The translations under genes and the position numbers were made by a program. Shown one piece after another: positions 1 through 11,439 of a stretch of DNA of 64,000 bases. The notes under the pieces are model-generated. The model did no database searches, was not told the DNA's origin, and saw nothing but the letters and a program-made list of their open reading frames with translations. This DNA is from Mercurialis annua (taxonomy: Eukaryota > Streptophyta > Magnoliopsida > Malpighiales > Euphorbiaceae), in assembly GCF_937616625.2 (NCBI RefSeq), contig NC_065571.1, positions 16,866,501 through 16,930,500 of the forward strand, given 5' to 3'. How positions within the stretch are numbered: position 1 is the stretch's first letter; each line of letters opens with the position of its first letter.

Positions 1-1966
1 TACGTTTCAGGCCCTCAACTGCAATGACAAATAAGTAGGGAGAGATCGCATCACCCTGGCGGACACCCCTTTTTATCTCAATAGGATCGGCCGGACTCCC
101 ATTGACCAACACAGCCGTGGTCGCAGAAGATAGACAACAGGACAACCATTCTATCCATTTTTCAGGAAAATTCATACAACGCATAACTGAAAAAAGATAG
201 TCCCAGGCAATGCTATCAAATGCCTTATGAAAATCTAATTTCAACACAAGAAGTCTGTCTTTCCTTCTATTAGCCAAGTGAATAAGGTCATTTGCAATCA
301 TAGAGCACTCTAAGATACTCCTACCCTTCAAGAAAGCATGCTGACTATCGGAGATCACGGTAGAGAGAACCGGAGATAATCTTCTAGCTAGCGTTTTTGA
401 TAACATTTTATAGATCCCATTAACAAGACTAATAGGACGGTAGTCCTTAATGTTGGAGGAACCAGCGATTTTAGGAACCAAGACCATGAAGGAAGAATTT
501 ATACCCTTCGGCACGGCACTAAACCTATAAAAAGTCATAAAAAATTCAAGAATGACATCCTTCAAGAGAGGCCAAGCTTTCTTGTAAAAGTAGAAATTAA
601 AACCATCTGGACCCGGCGCTTTTTTACTCCCACAAGAAGAAATAGCACAAAGGATTTCAGATTCGGCAAATGGCATGATCAGAGAGCCAGCCTGCAAAGA
701 AGAAATCATAGCAAAGGAGAGATCTGAGATGTCGAAATCTACTCTAGCTTTACATCTGAAAAGACCACTATAGAACTCTCTAATGTGATACTTGATCTCC
801 TTAGGTTCTGAATAGGTAGTGCCATCTACAGAAATAGCCGATATGTGATTGTTCCTGAAGTGAGTTGAGGCAATGCTGTGAAAGAATTTCGTATTTCTAT
901 CTCCTTCCAAATTCCATTTCACTCTCGATTTCTGAATCCACAAAGACTCTAATCTTTTCTCTGCTTTCCACAATTCTCCCTTTAGATTAGAGACTTCGGA
1001 TCTTTCCTCCATTGACAAGGCAGTAGTTTCGGCTTCAACATCCTTCAGGCTGATTTTGTTTGTCAACTCTCTAATGCGTTTATTCTGATCACCAAACACT
1101 TCTATGTTCCATATTTTCAACTTTTGTCTCAAAACCTTCAAACGTTGAATAAGATTGGGAGAGCTGACACAGACTAAATTCCAACTTGCAGTTAAGAAAG
1201 ATTCAAAACCAATATGATCCCACCAAGCATCCAAAGACCGAAAAGGTTTCGGACCCCAATCAACTTTTTCAGCAGACCTAGAGAAAATAGGGACATGATC
1301 CGAACGACCACCAGTCATAGCCATCAAAGACATTCTTGGCCAAATGGAACCCGCAGCACATGAAACCAAACATCTATCAATGCGCGATTTCGACAAAGAA
1401 TTTTTCCAAGTATAAAGACGACCTTGGAGGGGAAGATCTAACAACTCAGAGTTATTAACAAAATCACGAAATTGAAGCATAGAAGTAGAGAATTCGGTAC
1501 AGTTCAGCCTATCCTCCGGTTTTAAAATTTCGTTAAAATCGCCGCTAATAAAAACAGTGCCCATAAAACTCAATAAATTGGTTAGCTCATTCCAAAATAA
1601 GAGTCTTTCAGACGCCAAGTTGCTGGCATAAACAAGAATGTGCCTGAAATGAGAATTATCATAAACAAAATCCATCGCTAACCATCTGTCACCCTTAGAA
1701 GTAACAACATTAACCACTAAAGCTGTGTTCCAAATAAGTAAGAGACCACCAGAAGCCCCATTAGAAGGGACCCAATCAAAATTGAAATCAAGATTAGGCC
1801 ATAATTTACGAACTAGGAAGTCATCAACAACATCTTTTTTTGACTCGACCAAGCCAATAAATAAAAGATTATTATCAGAGACCAATTTACGAATAAACAA
1901 CTGCTTCCTATTGCTTAAGAGCCCACCTCGACAATTCCACGATACAAAGCTAAGAGGCAAAGACAT
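1..1966 (-). CDS. LINE ORF2: APE-type endonuclease plus reverse transcriptase, partial
   Basis: ORF2 nicks target DNA and reverse-transcribes the LINE RNA at the nick. The ATG at 1966-1964 opens a frame with no stop down to base 1 (655 codons). The N-terminus has the plant LINE endonuclease signature SWNCRG within the first 15 residues and GDFNEI at 1543-1526 (residues 142-147). The reverse transcriptase follows: DYRPIS at 445-428 (residues 508-513), LDFHKAFDS near 240-210 with the first catalytic Asp, and GVRQGD at 67-50 (residues 634-639). The FADD box, later RT and any RNase H lie beyond the edge. All three checked motifs are in one frame, so no net frameshift is seen, in contrast to the plus-strand LINE at 46-53 kb. 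The start is chosen because it directly precedes SWNCRG and lies 32 bp after ORF1. Confidence 0.9.
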   Translation of the reverse strand, partial: MSLPLSFVSWNCRGGLLSNRKQLFIRKLVSDNNLLFIGLVESKKDVVDDFLVRKLWPNLDFNFDWVPSNGASGGLLLIWNTALVVNVVTSKGDRWLAMDFVYDNSHFRHILVYASNLASERLLFWNELTNLLSFMGTVFISGDFNEILKPEDRLNCTEFSTSMLQFRDFVNNSELLDLPLQGRLYTWKNSLSKSRIDRCLVSCAAGSIWPRMSLMAMTGGRSDHVPIFSRSAEKVDWGPKPFRSLDAWWDHIGFESFLTASWNLVCVSSPNLIQRLKVLRQKLKIWNIEVFGDQNKRIRELTNKISLKDVEAETTALSMEERSEVSNLKGELWKAEKRLESLWIQKSRVKWNLEGDRNTKFFHSIASTHFRNNHISAISVDGTTYSEPKEIKYHIREFYSGLFRCKARVDFDISDLSFAMISSLQAGSLIMPFAESEILCAISSCGSKKAPGPDGFNFYFYKKAWPLLKDVILEFFMTFYRFSAVPKGINSSFMVLVPKIAGSSNIKDYRPISLVNGIYKMLSKTLARRLSPVLSTVISDSQHAFLKGRSILECSMIANDLIHLANRRKDRLLVLKLDFHKAFDSIAWDYLFSVMRCMNFPEKWIEWLSCCLSSATTAVLVNGSPADPIEIKRGVRQGDAISPYLFVIAVEGLKR

Positions 1967-1998
1967 TTAAAAGTTAAAAACCTGGAAGAGAAGACTGT

Positions 1999-3735
1999 CT
2001 ACTGACCGACGCCGCAAATTCTGTTCTTTAACTCCTGTATGGCTGCCTCTTTTGTTCCCATTTTTAATATCCCCAGATCATAACCAATCTTCCACGTTTT
2101 TGTAACCTCATCCTCTGGTGTTGAGGTAGCCGTATATGCCTCTGTATTATCTATGAGCCTGTTTCTGTTTGCTATGTTTGAGTTGGATAAGTCAGTCGCC
2201 TCGTCAATATGGTTTGATGAGCAAGAATGAATAATACCCAGGTGATCAATTTTCTTAATCAAGCGCCCTTTTCCCTTATTGCTCCCATTTAAGACTAACT
2301 CCTCACTTGAAGACGTTACTGCTGCCTGTTCATGCTATACGTTTCCCTCTTGGTTAATTACTGCCGTAGCTGCCTACTCGGTGCTGGTATTATTATCAAA
2401 TATCTGCTGCAGATTTCCATTTGATGCCTGGGTATTAGAGATATCAACAACCTCCAACTTGCTAGATGAAATACTGTCCATGACTGCAAAATTGACAGAT
2501 TTTTCTATTTCCCTATCATCAGAGTTACAAGCTCCATTGGATACCACCGGGAGCAGCAAAGGAGACTTGACGACGTCCTCCTCAGCAGACTCCAAGATGT
2601 CATCGAATGAGACAGGTTCAGTCGTTTCCACGACATGAAAAAAATTTGATGATCCTCCAACCTTCAACTCTACTGAACAGTTCACAAAGGAACATGTCGA
2701 AGAAATAAGAACAAGACCCAAGTCGAATCTTTTCTTTTCCATAACATCATGGTGAACCTTAACGCTTTCACCAATTTGGTTCCCAATCTCCATAAATATA
2801 TCCTCAGTCCATAGGGATAGAGGTACCCCCGAGATCGATATCCATACCAAGCGAGTATAAGCTTGATTAAAATCTTCTACCCATGAAAAGGATTGAAAGA
2901 ATCCTGCCAAGGAGGGTCCTGTAACCAATAAAAATTCCTCCGCCTTCATTAATGATTCAAGGGTTATTAAGACTTGATTACTCCCTAGGAGTGCAACATT
3001 CTGAAATTGAACCCTTTGGCCTTGAAGGAAGCTCTTAGCTTGTGGAACCCTTGTAATATCTGAAACCCTAGCCACAATGGATCTATCCATCCATTCATTA
3101 TTTTTTGGTATCAAATCGTTAGGGATTGAGAATCGAATGCAAGTTTTATCTGAAAACCTAGCAGAAACAAATTCTGCTGCAAGTGATGTGGATACTGCTG
3201 CTGGTGCAGTGAATTGAGCTGCGGGTGTTGCCACTTGCTTGTACGATCTGTTGTCCCTGATGGCCGGAGAAGACACTGATACTGATCTGGGTTGACTGGG
3301 AATCATCTTTTTGATCGGTTGGACGTTGCTTTTTGGTTCAGGAAATCTTGAAACAAAAGCACGAAGTTTGAACTGCCCTATGGATATCATATTCAGTCGT
3401 TCAATAATCCATGGCATCGAACTAACTGATTCTGGCCTTAGGAAACCAAAACTGACATTGCGCTTGGTCAATTTTTTTGCCAATGAAACTCTGCCTTTTA
3501 CTCCATACCTTGCGAACACCTTTTCTAAATCATGATATCTCCAATTTTTAGGGAAATTTTCGAAGTATACCACGTTCGAGATCTTCCCTTCCTCCTTGAT
3601 GTTAACGTCTGGTGAAATCTGCATACCATGAGGTTGTTTCCGGCTGTGAACGGTGGACGGAGCTAGGGTAATGGTGGTTTTAGGGTTAGGGTTTTGCGGG
3701 TGGAGGGGAAGGGAGAACATCGTGGTTTTTTTCAA
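1999..3735 (-). pseudogene. LINE ORF1 (RRM-type RNA-binding protein) with two in-frame stops
   Basis: ORF1 proteins bind LINE RNA and accompany it into the RNP. From the ATG at 3735, 453 residues are open. Residues about 52-128 form an RRM-like fold with RNP2-like VVYFENFP (55-62) and RNP1-like KRNVSFGFL (91-99). The rest is a long Ser/Val-rich region without a zinc knuckle. TAG stops lie at 2376-2374 and 2337-2335. The same frame then continues to the natural stop at 1999-2001, giving 579 codons in all. Both TAGs sit where CAG (Gln) would fit and CAG is a CHG methylation context, so C-to-T decay is a simple explanation (inference). Alternatively the protein ends at 453 residues. Confidence 0.85.
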
Positions 3736-3780
3736 AAGGACAGTGATACTTCGACCCTCCTACATAAGCATTCTTGCCTG

Positions 3781-4120
3781 AAGCTTTGATCTAAAACGAG
3801 CTGATAATTCTCCTCCAAGTAATAATGTCAACCTTCAATATCATACTTTAGAGATCGACTAATCATCTTTAATTCGGTTATATTTTTCATTTATTAATAT
3901 AATAGTTCCAGATGGTTTGTAGCAGTTCTTGATATGGATACTTGTTTTTAATTCAAAATATATCAAATAAGTTTCTTTTTAGATTGTCTAATTGAAAAAA
4001 AAATATAAACAAAATATTTTTGTTTTTTGAATTCTTTTAATCGTTTTATTAGATCCAAAATCTGGGATCTCCAATAGGTGTGGTGAGACTTATTATCACC
4101 ATCATAATAATAATTAGAAT
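3781..4120. other. AT-rich spacer
   Basis: No open frame or repeat structure is recognised here. It may contain the LINE 5' flank. Confidence 0.5.
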
Positions 4121-4705
4121 AAAATGATTCACCCTCTCAACTTGACACGAAATATCTATCATGCAAATCGGTAAATAAAATTCATAACCTTATCAAACTG
4201 TATTATTTCCACCCATATGCAGAAAAGAGAGTGGAAAACCTAATTAAAAGCCGTTGTCCAACAACTTCTTCTTCAATATGTGCTCGTTTCTTCTTCTCAA
4301 CAGTAGGAGCAATGAGAATCTGCCGTTTCTTCTTCTCAGCGGAGAATGCTAATTGTGGTATGAAGGCAGTGGAGGTTTGTTGCTATTGAAGTGAAATGGT
4401 TAAAATGTAAAACGAATTCTAAATTTTTATTTAAAAATTAATATAATTTTTAAATTTTATAAATATAAGTATCATGATTGATATTTGAAAATTATCAAGT
4501 GCCAATTTTGAGGAATAAAATAAATATTGAGATTCTTTTTAATCTTTTTGCCATTTTGAATTGCTGCATGTATTTCACGCATGAGGTGCACCTTGGGAAG
4601 AAGAGAGTTTGATACAGTTGGACAAAATTTTGGTTATTTTTGACCAATTTTTTGATAGTGGCATTTTAGGTATTTCGTGCCAAGTGGAGGTTGAATTGAT
4701 CCTTT
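4121..4705. mobile_element. Inverted-repeat DNA element, non-autonomous
   Basis: The left end (CACCCTCTCAACTTGACACG) and the reverse complement of the right end (CAACCTCCACTTGGCACG) form terminal inverted repeats of about 30 bp. The interior has repeated TTTCTTCTTCTCA blocks. The end sequences resemble those of the 5842-6763 element, so the two may be related. No clean target duplication was found and the borders are approximate. Confidence 0.55.
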
Positions 4706-4759
4706 ATTAATTATAATTTAAAATAAATTATTATGAAGCCCTCCGCATATGTTATATTT

Positions 4760-5085
4760 CACAATTTAATATTTTCGGTTTAAAAATCAAACGATACGAT
4801 CTCTTACTTTTATTTCAGTTAACAATTTAGTCTTTTCATCCATTTTTGGTACTAGTTAATTGAGTCAAAAAATTTATGAGTAAATTAATTTTCGAACATG
4901 AGGGATAAAGTCGTTGACAGAAACAAAAATGGGTATGCACATCAGTTTTTTGATTTTTTTTTTGAATTTGGTCGTTTGACTTAGTTGACTAACACCAAAA
5001 ATGAACAAAAAAACTAAATCATTAACAAAAATAAAAGTGAGGGACCATGTCATTAGATATTAAACAGGAGGGACGAAAGTGTGAA
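4760..5085. mobile_element. MITE-like long hairpin
   Basis: The left half matches the reverse complement of the right half over about 100 bp, including CATTTTTGGTRYTAGT and the CTYACTTTTATTT segments. A central loop contains an uninterrupted T tract. No coding capacity is present. The exact ends and target duplication are unresolved. Confidence 0.5.
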
Positions 5086-5333
5086 TCATGACAATTATGG
5101 AGATCTCATAGTATTTTGCTCTATAATTTAATATGTTTTAGTATCTGAGATTAATTATTTAAAAGTACTCTATTTTTTTTATTTTTTTTATTTATGGTCC
5201 AAATTTTTAAAACAGTCAATTTTAATCTATTTTTTAATTTTTGTATCAATTAACTGTAAATATTTTTCTTTATACAATTATTTGCCTTTTAGCCACGAGA
5301 ATATTATACGAAGAATATATTAGAATCCTATTA

Positions 5334-5618
5334 CTCTCTCCGTACCGTTTAAGAAGGGACAAATGAGTTTTGCACAAAAATTAATAAAAATAAGACAATA
5401 TTTCATTTTGTCATGTCTACCCCTATTAATTAGTATAGTTTATCCTAATAATAAAATAGATGTATTGTAAATTGAACTGCATTTAATGCATATTGCAATA
5501 ACTAAAAAGGAAAAAAAGTGGAATTTCAATATAAATTGGCACAGAAAACACGATATGCCCTTTTTAGATGGGATAGTTAAAAATGGGATATGTCCCTTCT
5601 TAAACGGGACGAAGAGAG
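5334..5618. mobile_element. Stowaway-like (Tc1/mariner) MITE, 285 bp
   Basis: Terminal inverted repeats CTCTCTCCGTACCGTTTAAG and (reverse complement of the right end) CTCTCTTCGTCCCGTTTAAG are flanked by TA on both sides (5332-5333 and 5619-5620). The CTCCCTCCGTCCC-type end and TA duplication are the hallmark of plant Stowaway elements. It has no ORF. Confidence 0.88.
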
Positions 5619-5841
5619 TACTTTACATTAAATAATACGTTAATATCGGAACTGAAAAATAAAATAAATTTGGTGATTTTAAAATTTTGGATCAATAAAA
5701 ATAATGAAATATTTTTCTATGGAGCCTAGTATCCGTTTGTCACATTAAGTTTCAATTTGTCATTTAATGAGAGGATGGGAAGACACTGACTTTTAGTCTT
5801 GGGATGTGGGTAGGAAAAAGTACATATATAGGTTTATAAAT

Positions 5842-6763
5842 GAACAAAGGATCATTTTACCCCCTTAATTTAGCACAAAATATTTAAAACATCCAAAGCT
5901 TAAAAATATACTTGTGCAAATTGGGTTAAGAACCCCCCTATGCTGACGTGCCACTTTAATTGGAGAGTGAGATCCTAAATTTTAAATAATTAACTCTAAT
6001 TTACACTAATTAACCTGATCTAATTAGATATTTATCCCTAATTAATCTAATTTAATTTAAATTTTAAACCGATAAATTTATCAGTTTTTCTTTTGCTCCA
6101 TCATCAACACCGTCATTCTTCCTCCACCAACCACCGCTCAAAATCCACCAACCACCGTCCAAAATCCATCGTCGCCCAAAACCAACAACCACCGACGAGT
6201 CTCCGTCGAGAGACGAATTCAGATGGTTTCGTCTCTCAATGAAGACGAAGTTCATCGTCTCCGTTGAAAAAACGAACCCATCAGTGTTCATCTTTCAATG
6301 GAGACAAACTCATCGTCTCTCATAGAGACGACGAGCTCGTCTCTGTGAGAGACGACGATGAGCAGCTGCCGGATTCTTAACCGGCGGCTGCTCATCAATT
6401 ATTAAAAAAAATTGAATTTTCTTTTTAAAAGTACAAAAAGGTCGCTTATATTTTTAGTTAATATAAATTTAATATATAAATTTTTAAAATTAAAAAAGTT
6501 AGTTTTTTTTAATTATTATGGATTGATTTGAAAAAATAAAAAAACATTAGAACCATTTTATATTTTTTTCTATTAAAACCCAGTTTAAGAGAGAAAAAAA
6601 CCACTATCAAAACCGGAGTGTGTATCTCACTCTCTTTGGTGAGAATGGGGAGGGAGGTTTTTGATCTGATTTTGCCAACAGGGTAAAAGTGATTCATTTT
6701 TTTTTAATTTGTACGTTTTTGATATTTTATGCTAAGTTGAGGGGGTAAAATGATCGTTTGTTC
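5842..6763. mobile_element. Mutator-like non-autonomous element, 922 bp
   Basis: Ends GAACAAAGGATCATTTTACC and (reverse complement) GAACAAACGATCATTTTACC form inverted repeats of about 45 bp. The flanks carry an imperfect direct repeat, GGTTTATAAAT on the left and GGTTATACAT on the right, suggesting an old 9- to 11-bp duplication. The interior (6190-6390) is a cluster of GTCTCT/AGAGAC palindromic blocks. Short open frames inside are not convincing genes. Confidence 0.62.
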
Positions 6764-6874
6764 GGTTATACATGAAGGGTAAAGAGTGTTTATGGAAAAA
6801 TTTCAACCGACCTAACAGTTTACTGTCTAATATTTATACGATTTGAACTATAACTTACCGGTCTCTTTAATCTC

Positions 6875-7233
6875 GGTATTAAACTCCATGGATCACTGAT
6901 TTATCTATTATTATAAAAAGGGTATTAAACTTTATTTTGTTATAAAAAGATCATTGAGTTATATCTTTTGTTAAAAAGGGGTTTATCTATATAAAACGAC
7001 GTTGTTTTTGCTGACGTGGCAAGCTAAAATTATAAAAGAAATACATAATTTATTGACTTTTTTGTAATATGACTCGGTGACTTTTTTATTATTCACGAGA
7101 AGTCCAATATTTTTTTTATAACAACATAATTTTTTTTATATTGAAGATATAATCTAATGATTTTTTCATAATAAAATAAAATATAATATTTTTTTTTGAT
7201 AATAGATAAAATGACTCAGAGAGTTTAATATCC
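6875..7233. mobile_element. MITE-like inverted-repeat element
   Basis: The left arm, from GGTATTAAACTC, matches the reverse complement of the right arm, from GGATATTAAACTC, through about 110 bp with indels. It shares blocks such as TTTATCTATTAT and ATCATTnnnTTATATCTT. The target duplication is not clean. Confidence 0.6.
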
Positions 7234-8459
7234 TTTTAATTTACTTACATTTGCCTTTTCTAATTTTATTCTTTGACATTTGGATAATTGTCTTTTTAGT
7301 GTTTCTACCCACAAATCGGATCCGTCATCTTAATTTTATGGCTAAAGTATTACATTTATCTTATCTATTGTTTTATTTTTATAAATAATATTTAAGGTAC
7401 TCAATTCAGTTTAATTTTCTATTGTATAATTATAAATTTTTCAATAATTTAATTTAAAATATTTATTATGCTTAAAATAATCTTTTATAAAATATATAAT
7501 TTTATAATAAGTAAATGGCTTAATCTTAAAAAAAGTATCAAATCTTGAAGTCTTATGTTAGTTACAGTCAAATCTTTAAAAACCATCAAATTTAGCCAAT
7601 TTTATTATATTTTATTTATTTATTTTGTCTTTTTTAAATTGAACTGGATTTATTGCCCACGTTTTATCTATGTTAATTTCAACTTAACAAATTAACTGAC
7701 ATGACAACATTATAAACCACTGAACCAACTTAACCAAACCACACGATAAACCACATAGTAATTCAAATAAAACTAAATTATTCAAATCAAATCAAATCAA
7801 TAATTAATTAATTATTAAAACTCATACACATTTAATAGTTTAATTTTAAATTTTTACTAATTAAATTAAATAAATAAAAATCATAATATCCAAACAGACA
7901 TAGTAATTTATCTTGAAAAATAATCTAAAATTATATTTAATTTAACTAAATCCCAATTTAATTAAACTCTTAATCTGGCCACCAACTCATCTTCTCCATG
8001 GCCAGAGAAGACTCATCCGTATGCCTTTTCCATTCGGGATTCCTTACAAGTTACAACCAGACATTTTCTTTCTTTATGTTTCATGCCCTAGTATTGGCCA
8101 TCTAGGAATCTATATGTTTCCATTTATTCTATTATTAGCTTATTTATAATTAGAAGTTGAGCAAACTAAATAAATTTTACAATTAAATAAATTTTATATA
8201 AAACCTAAACAATACCCCCACATTTTTGAAGATGACTTTAAAGATATTTTCAAAAGGTATAACCATTTCCAAATCCCTTTTTTGAATTTTTTTTTCCTGG
8301 TCTACTTACTTTCTTTACTTAGTTCCCGCACTTTAAAATTTGGTTATAATAGGTTTCTCGTCGAATGAAAGTTAAAAGATGAAGCTCACTTTCCGTAAAA
8401 CGAGAATATGAGGTTAAAAACTTATGACATGGACAAACAAAAGGTGACATGACAATTTG
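7234..8459. other. AT-rich intergenic stretch
   Basis: No coding sequence is recognised. There are AT-rich runs with simple CAAAT/TTAAT repeats near 7780-7870 and a short less AT-rich island near 7975-8060 without an ORF. Confidence 0.5.
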
Positions 8460-8697
8460 GAAAAATACTTGTGTGAACCAAGTTCACCACGTAGAATTGT
8501 GAACCATCCATTTATCGTATGACACGTGGCGTAATTAATATGAACAACCAATCATTTAATGGCCTATTAATTAGAGGTTTTTTTATTTAAAACATAAGGG
8601 TATTAAATGATTGGTTGTTCATATTAATTTTGCCACGTGTCACAAATGAATGGTTCACAATCCTACGTGATGAACTAGGTTCACACAAGAATTTCTC
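8460..8697. mobile_element. Mutator-type MITE, 238 bp, exact 9-bp TSD
   Basis: The element is almost one long hairpin. Ends GAAAAATACTTGTGTGAACC and (reverse complement) GAGAAATTCTTGTGTGAACC continue into arms of about 100 bp. It is flanked by perfect 9-bp direct repeats GACAATTTG (8451-8459 and 8698-8706). A 9-bp duplication points to a Mutator-family transposase acting in trans. No ORF. Confidence 0.92.
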
Positions 8698-8716
8698 GAC
8701 AATTTGACATGTTAAA

Positions 8717-8939
8717 GAGAAATTCTTAGGTAGACTCGGTTTACCACGTCATCCGTAGACCAAACCTATCACATTATGACACATCATTAAAATAATGGCA
8801 ATCTTGTAATATTACTATTCAAAGGTGTAAATAAGTAAAAAATGAATTTACAAGATTGCCATCATTTTAATGACGTGTCATAATGTGATAGGTTAGTCTA
8901 CGGATGACGTGGTAGACCGAATCTACATAAGAATTTCTC
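8717..8939. mobile_element. Mutator-type MITE, 223 bp, exact 9-bp TSD
   Basis: Ends GAGAAATTCTTAGGTAGACT and (reverse complement) GAGAAATTCTTATGTAGATT match, and the arms pair over about 95 bp. Perfect 9-bp direct repeats CATGTTAAA flank it (8708-8716 and 8940-8948). It shares the terminal GAGAAATTCTT with its left neighbour, only 19 bp away, but their inner arms differ. Confidence 0.92.
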
Positions 8940-8948
8940 CATGTTAAA

Positions 8949-9522
8949 ATGTTTTACATGGAAGATAAAATGAAAAAGAACAAAAAAAGTATAAAAATAT
9001 GAGAAAATTTCGAAAAAATCACTAATGCGATACTTTTTTCTTAGACTAGTTTCGCATTATGTGCTATGCACGTGGCTCGTAACGTAACTCGTCAATGAAT
9101 ATATTAGTAAATTTATTATAATTATATCAATTTTTTATTTATAATTAATATTAAATTAGTTAAAAAAATTGTAAAAGTAAATATAATATATTCGGTTATT
9201 ATCCATACTGAATTTATTCTTTTTTTTTGGTTTTATAATAACCATAATTAAATAATTAACTTAATTTTATTAATAATATCTTTAAAAATAATAAGTTAGA
9301 AATTTAAATAATAATATATATACCAAATACAATATTTTAATCAAACAAACTAAAAGATAGGTATTCCTACTAATTTGGAGACAATTTAGTTATTTTTTAC
9401 ATACTAAAAACTAAATTGGAGATAATTTAGCTACATATTCTAATTAGGACTTTAATTACAATAGTGATTAATTAAATAACTAATTAGTTAATGACTATAA
9501 AACCTTTATTTAGTAGTAAACT
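8949..9522. other. AT-rich intergenic stretch
   Basis: No gene or clear repeat was recognised. Confidence 0.5.
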
Positions 9523-9648
9523 GAAAAGGATTATTCAGTAAATTTGCCTGTCCCCCCCATCCGTGCTTCTATATATAGTATAGATGAAAAGGATTATTCA
9601 GTAAATTTGCCTGTCCCTCCCATCTGTGCTTTTATATATAGTATAGAT
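9523..9648. repeat. Tandem duplication, 2 x 63 bp
   Basis: The 63-bp unit starting GAAAAGGATTATTCAGTAAA occurs twice head to tail (9523-9585 and 9586-9648) with only a few differences. The reading frame across it has no recognised homologue. Confidence 0.88.
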
Positions 9649-9768
9649 AACCACGCATGTTTAAGTTTTCATCACTACCTAAGAAGGTTTACATTTATTA
9701 GCTTAGCTGATAAATTTATTTCTTATTCTACCCATTCATCCTCCAGCTACCATCTGTGTAAGAAATTA

Positions 9769-10417
9769 GGGGCCGTTTGGTTTAAGGTTGGAAATGGGAA
9801 TCAGAATGGGAATCGGAATGAGAAGGAATTGGAATGAGAATGATTGTTTTCATTTTTTGTTTGGTTCAAAATTAGTGTAGAAATGAGAATGGATAAAGTT
9901 TAATAAAAAATTATTTATTATTTATTAAAAATACTTTTTTTTTTATTTTTTTTAAATATTTTTTATATAAAAAAATAAAATTATTTTAAAAAAAAAATAT
10001 AAAAAATAAAAAAATTATTTTAAAAAAAATTAAAAAAATATTTCAAAAAAATTAAAAATAATAATTTCAAAAAAATTTAATTTTTTTTTTTAAAAAAAAA
10101 TAAAAATTATTTTTTTTTAAAAAAATTATTTAAAAAAATTAAAAAAAATAATTTTAAAAAATATTAAAAAAAGTTTTTTTTTAAAAATAAATATTTAAAA
10201 ATAGTTTTTTTAATTATTATATATTTATTATTAAAATATTTTATAAAATTTTGATTCCCATTCCTAAAAGTCCATTCCCATGGGGTAAAGGGGGAATATT
10301 GAGGGGGTAATCACATTCCCATTCCCTAGTACAATTTGACAAAACAAACACAAATAATAAGAATCATTCCCATACCCATTCTCATTCCCCCCTTTTTATG
10401 GCGAACTAAACGGCCCC
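9769..10417. mobile_element. Tourist-like (PIF/Harbinger) MITE, 649 bp
   Basis: Terminal inverted repeats GGGGCCGTTTGGTT and (reverse complement) GGGGCCGTTTAGTT are flanked by TTA on both sides (9766-9768 and 10418-10420). The 3-bp TTA duplication and G-rich ends are typical of Tourist/Harbinger MITEs. The sub-terminal parts repeat GGGAAT/ATTCCC motifs in inverted orientation. The core is poly-A/poly-T rich. No transposase. Confidence 0.87.
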
Positions 10418-11439
10418 TTAAAGAGAATTTGCATGTCAGTAATAGGACTCTCATTCTCTTCGTTTTTCTCCGATTTTCAAATTTCTCTTACTCGTTTATC
10501 GCATTATTCTCTCCACGGTCTCAGTTTGCATTTCATTTTTTCACTACTCCATTTCAAGACGGTTAACTAAATTAGTCGATCTTCAATTGTTTAATCCTTT
10601 ATTTTTCCCTATAAATATCGTCAACTGTTGCTACATGATTTTCTCCGACATCTATAAGAAAAGATTATGAAATTCCTAGAAAAATAAAGTGCATGTTGGT
10701 AAAAAGGGAGAATTAGTTGTCGTTGGTGGTTATTCTGGTTGAGTACATAATGAGAATGATGCTGATGTTTAAAAAAAATGTAAAATTGGTGAGAAGGACT
10801 GACAAGAGAAGGCGTTTGGATTTTGATGTGGGTGTTGTTGATTTGCAGATGAAGAGAAGGAAAATATGGTTATTAAGGAACCTTTCCATTTAGTCAAGAT
10901 AATTTTGTATGTTATTTTTTATTTTTTTTAAAGTTTTCATCTGTTTGTTCTTGATGTTATATGTTTTAGGTTTTTAGGATTTTTTAGGTTATTAGTAATG
11001 TGTCTATTGTGTATACTTTAGGTATCTAATATTTAATTTTTAAGTGTTCATAATAGATATTTGTTGATATAGTACTGCTAATTATGTATCATTAACATAT
11101 CTAACTATTTATTTTGAGTTGAAGTTGAAAAACCTAGTTCTTTTTGTTGAGAAAAAATCCATTCTGAATATTGCTGGGTTTTTTTATGAAGCTGGAAGTG
11201 CCTATGGTGTTTCTATGATGTTTCTTTTAATAACCATATTGGACTGGTTGTAATGAGTGATGAATTAACTGTGTAAGTTAATTGGGTCAAATAAGGACTT
11301 TTGAGAGTTGCTAAAGTAGAAGAATAAGTCTATTTTTTTTCCAATTGTTACTTTAGTATTTTTCTAAAATAAATTTGAATGTTCTTTGTATTTTGCTTTT
11401 TCTTGTAGATGAAGATATTATAAGGAAGCTTTTAATGAT

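Larger units (their letters stand above)
1..3780 (-). mobile_element. L1-type LINE retrotransposon, 3' part outside window
   Basis: A non-LTR retrotransposon read on the minus strand: a short 5' leader, ORF1 (3735-1999), a 32-bp gap, then ORF2 from 1966 off the window edge. The two-ORF order, an RRM-type ORF1 and an APE-type endonuclease followed by reverse transcriptase are those of plant L1 LINEs. The 5' boundary near 3780 is approximate. The poly-A tail and target duplication cannot be seen because the 3' end lies outside. A related 5' fragment is at 19,255-19,860. Confidence 0.87.

Noticed and set aside
3670..3700. Telomere-like TTTAGGG/TTAGGG words
   Set aside because: Only one or two adjacent copies, located in the start of LINE ORF1; no array.
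6064..6291. 75-codon minus-strand ORF rich in Gly/Trp
   Set aside because: Its composition comes from the CCACCAACC repeats inside the 5,842-6,763 element.
9544..10566. Two plus-strand ORFs in and around the Tourist-like MITE
   Set aside because: They overlap the 63-bp duplication and MITE ends and match no known domain.
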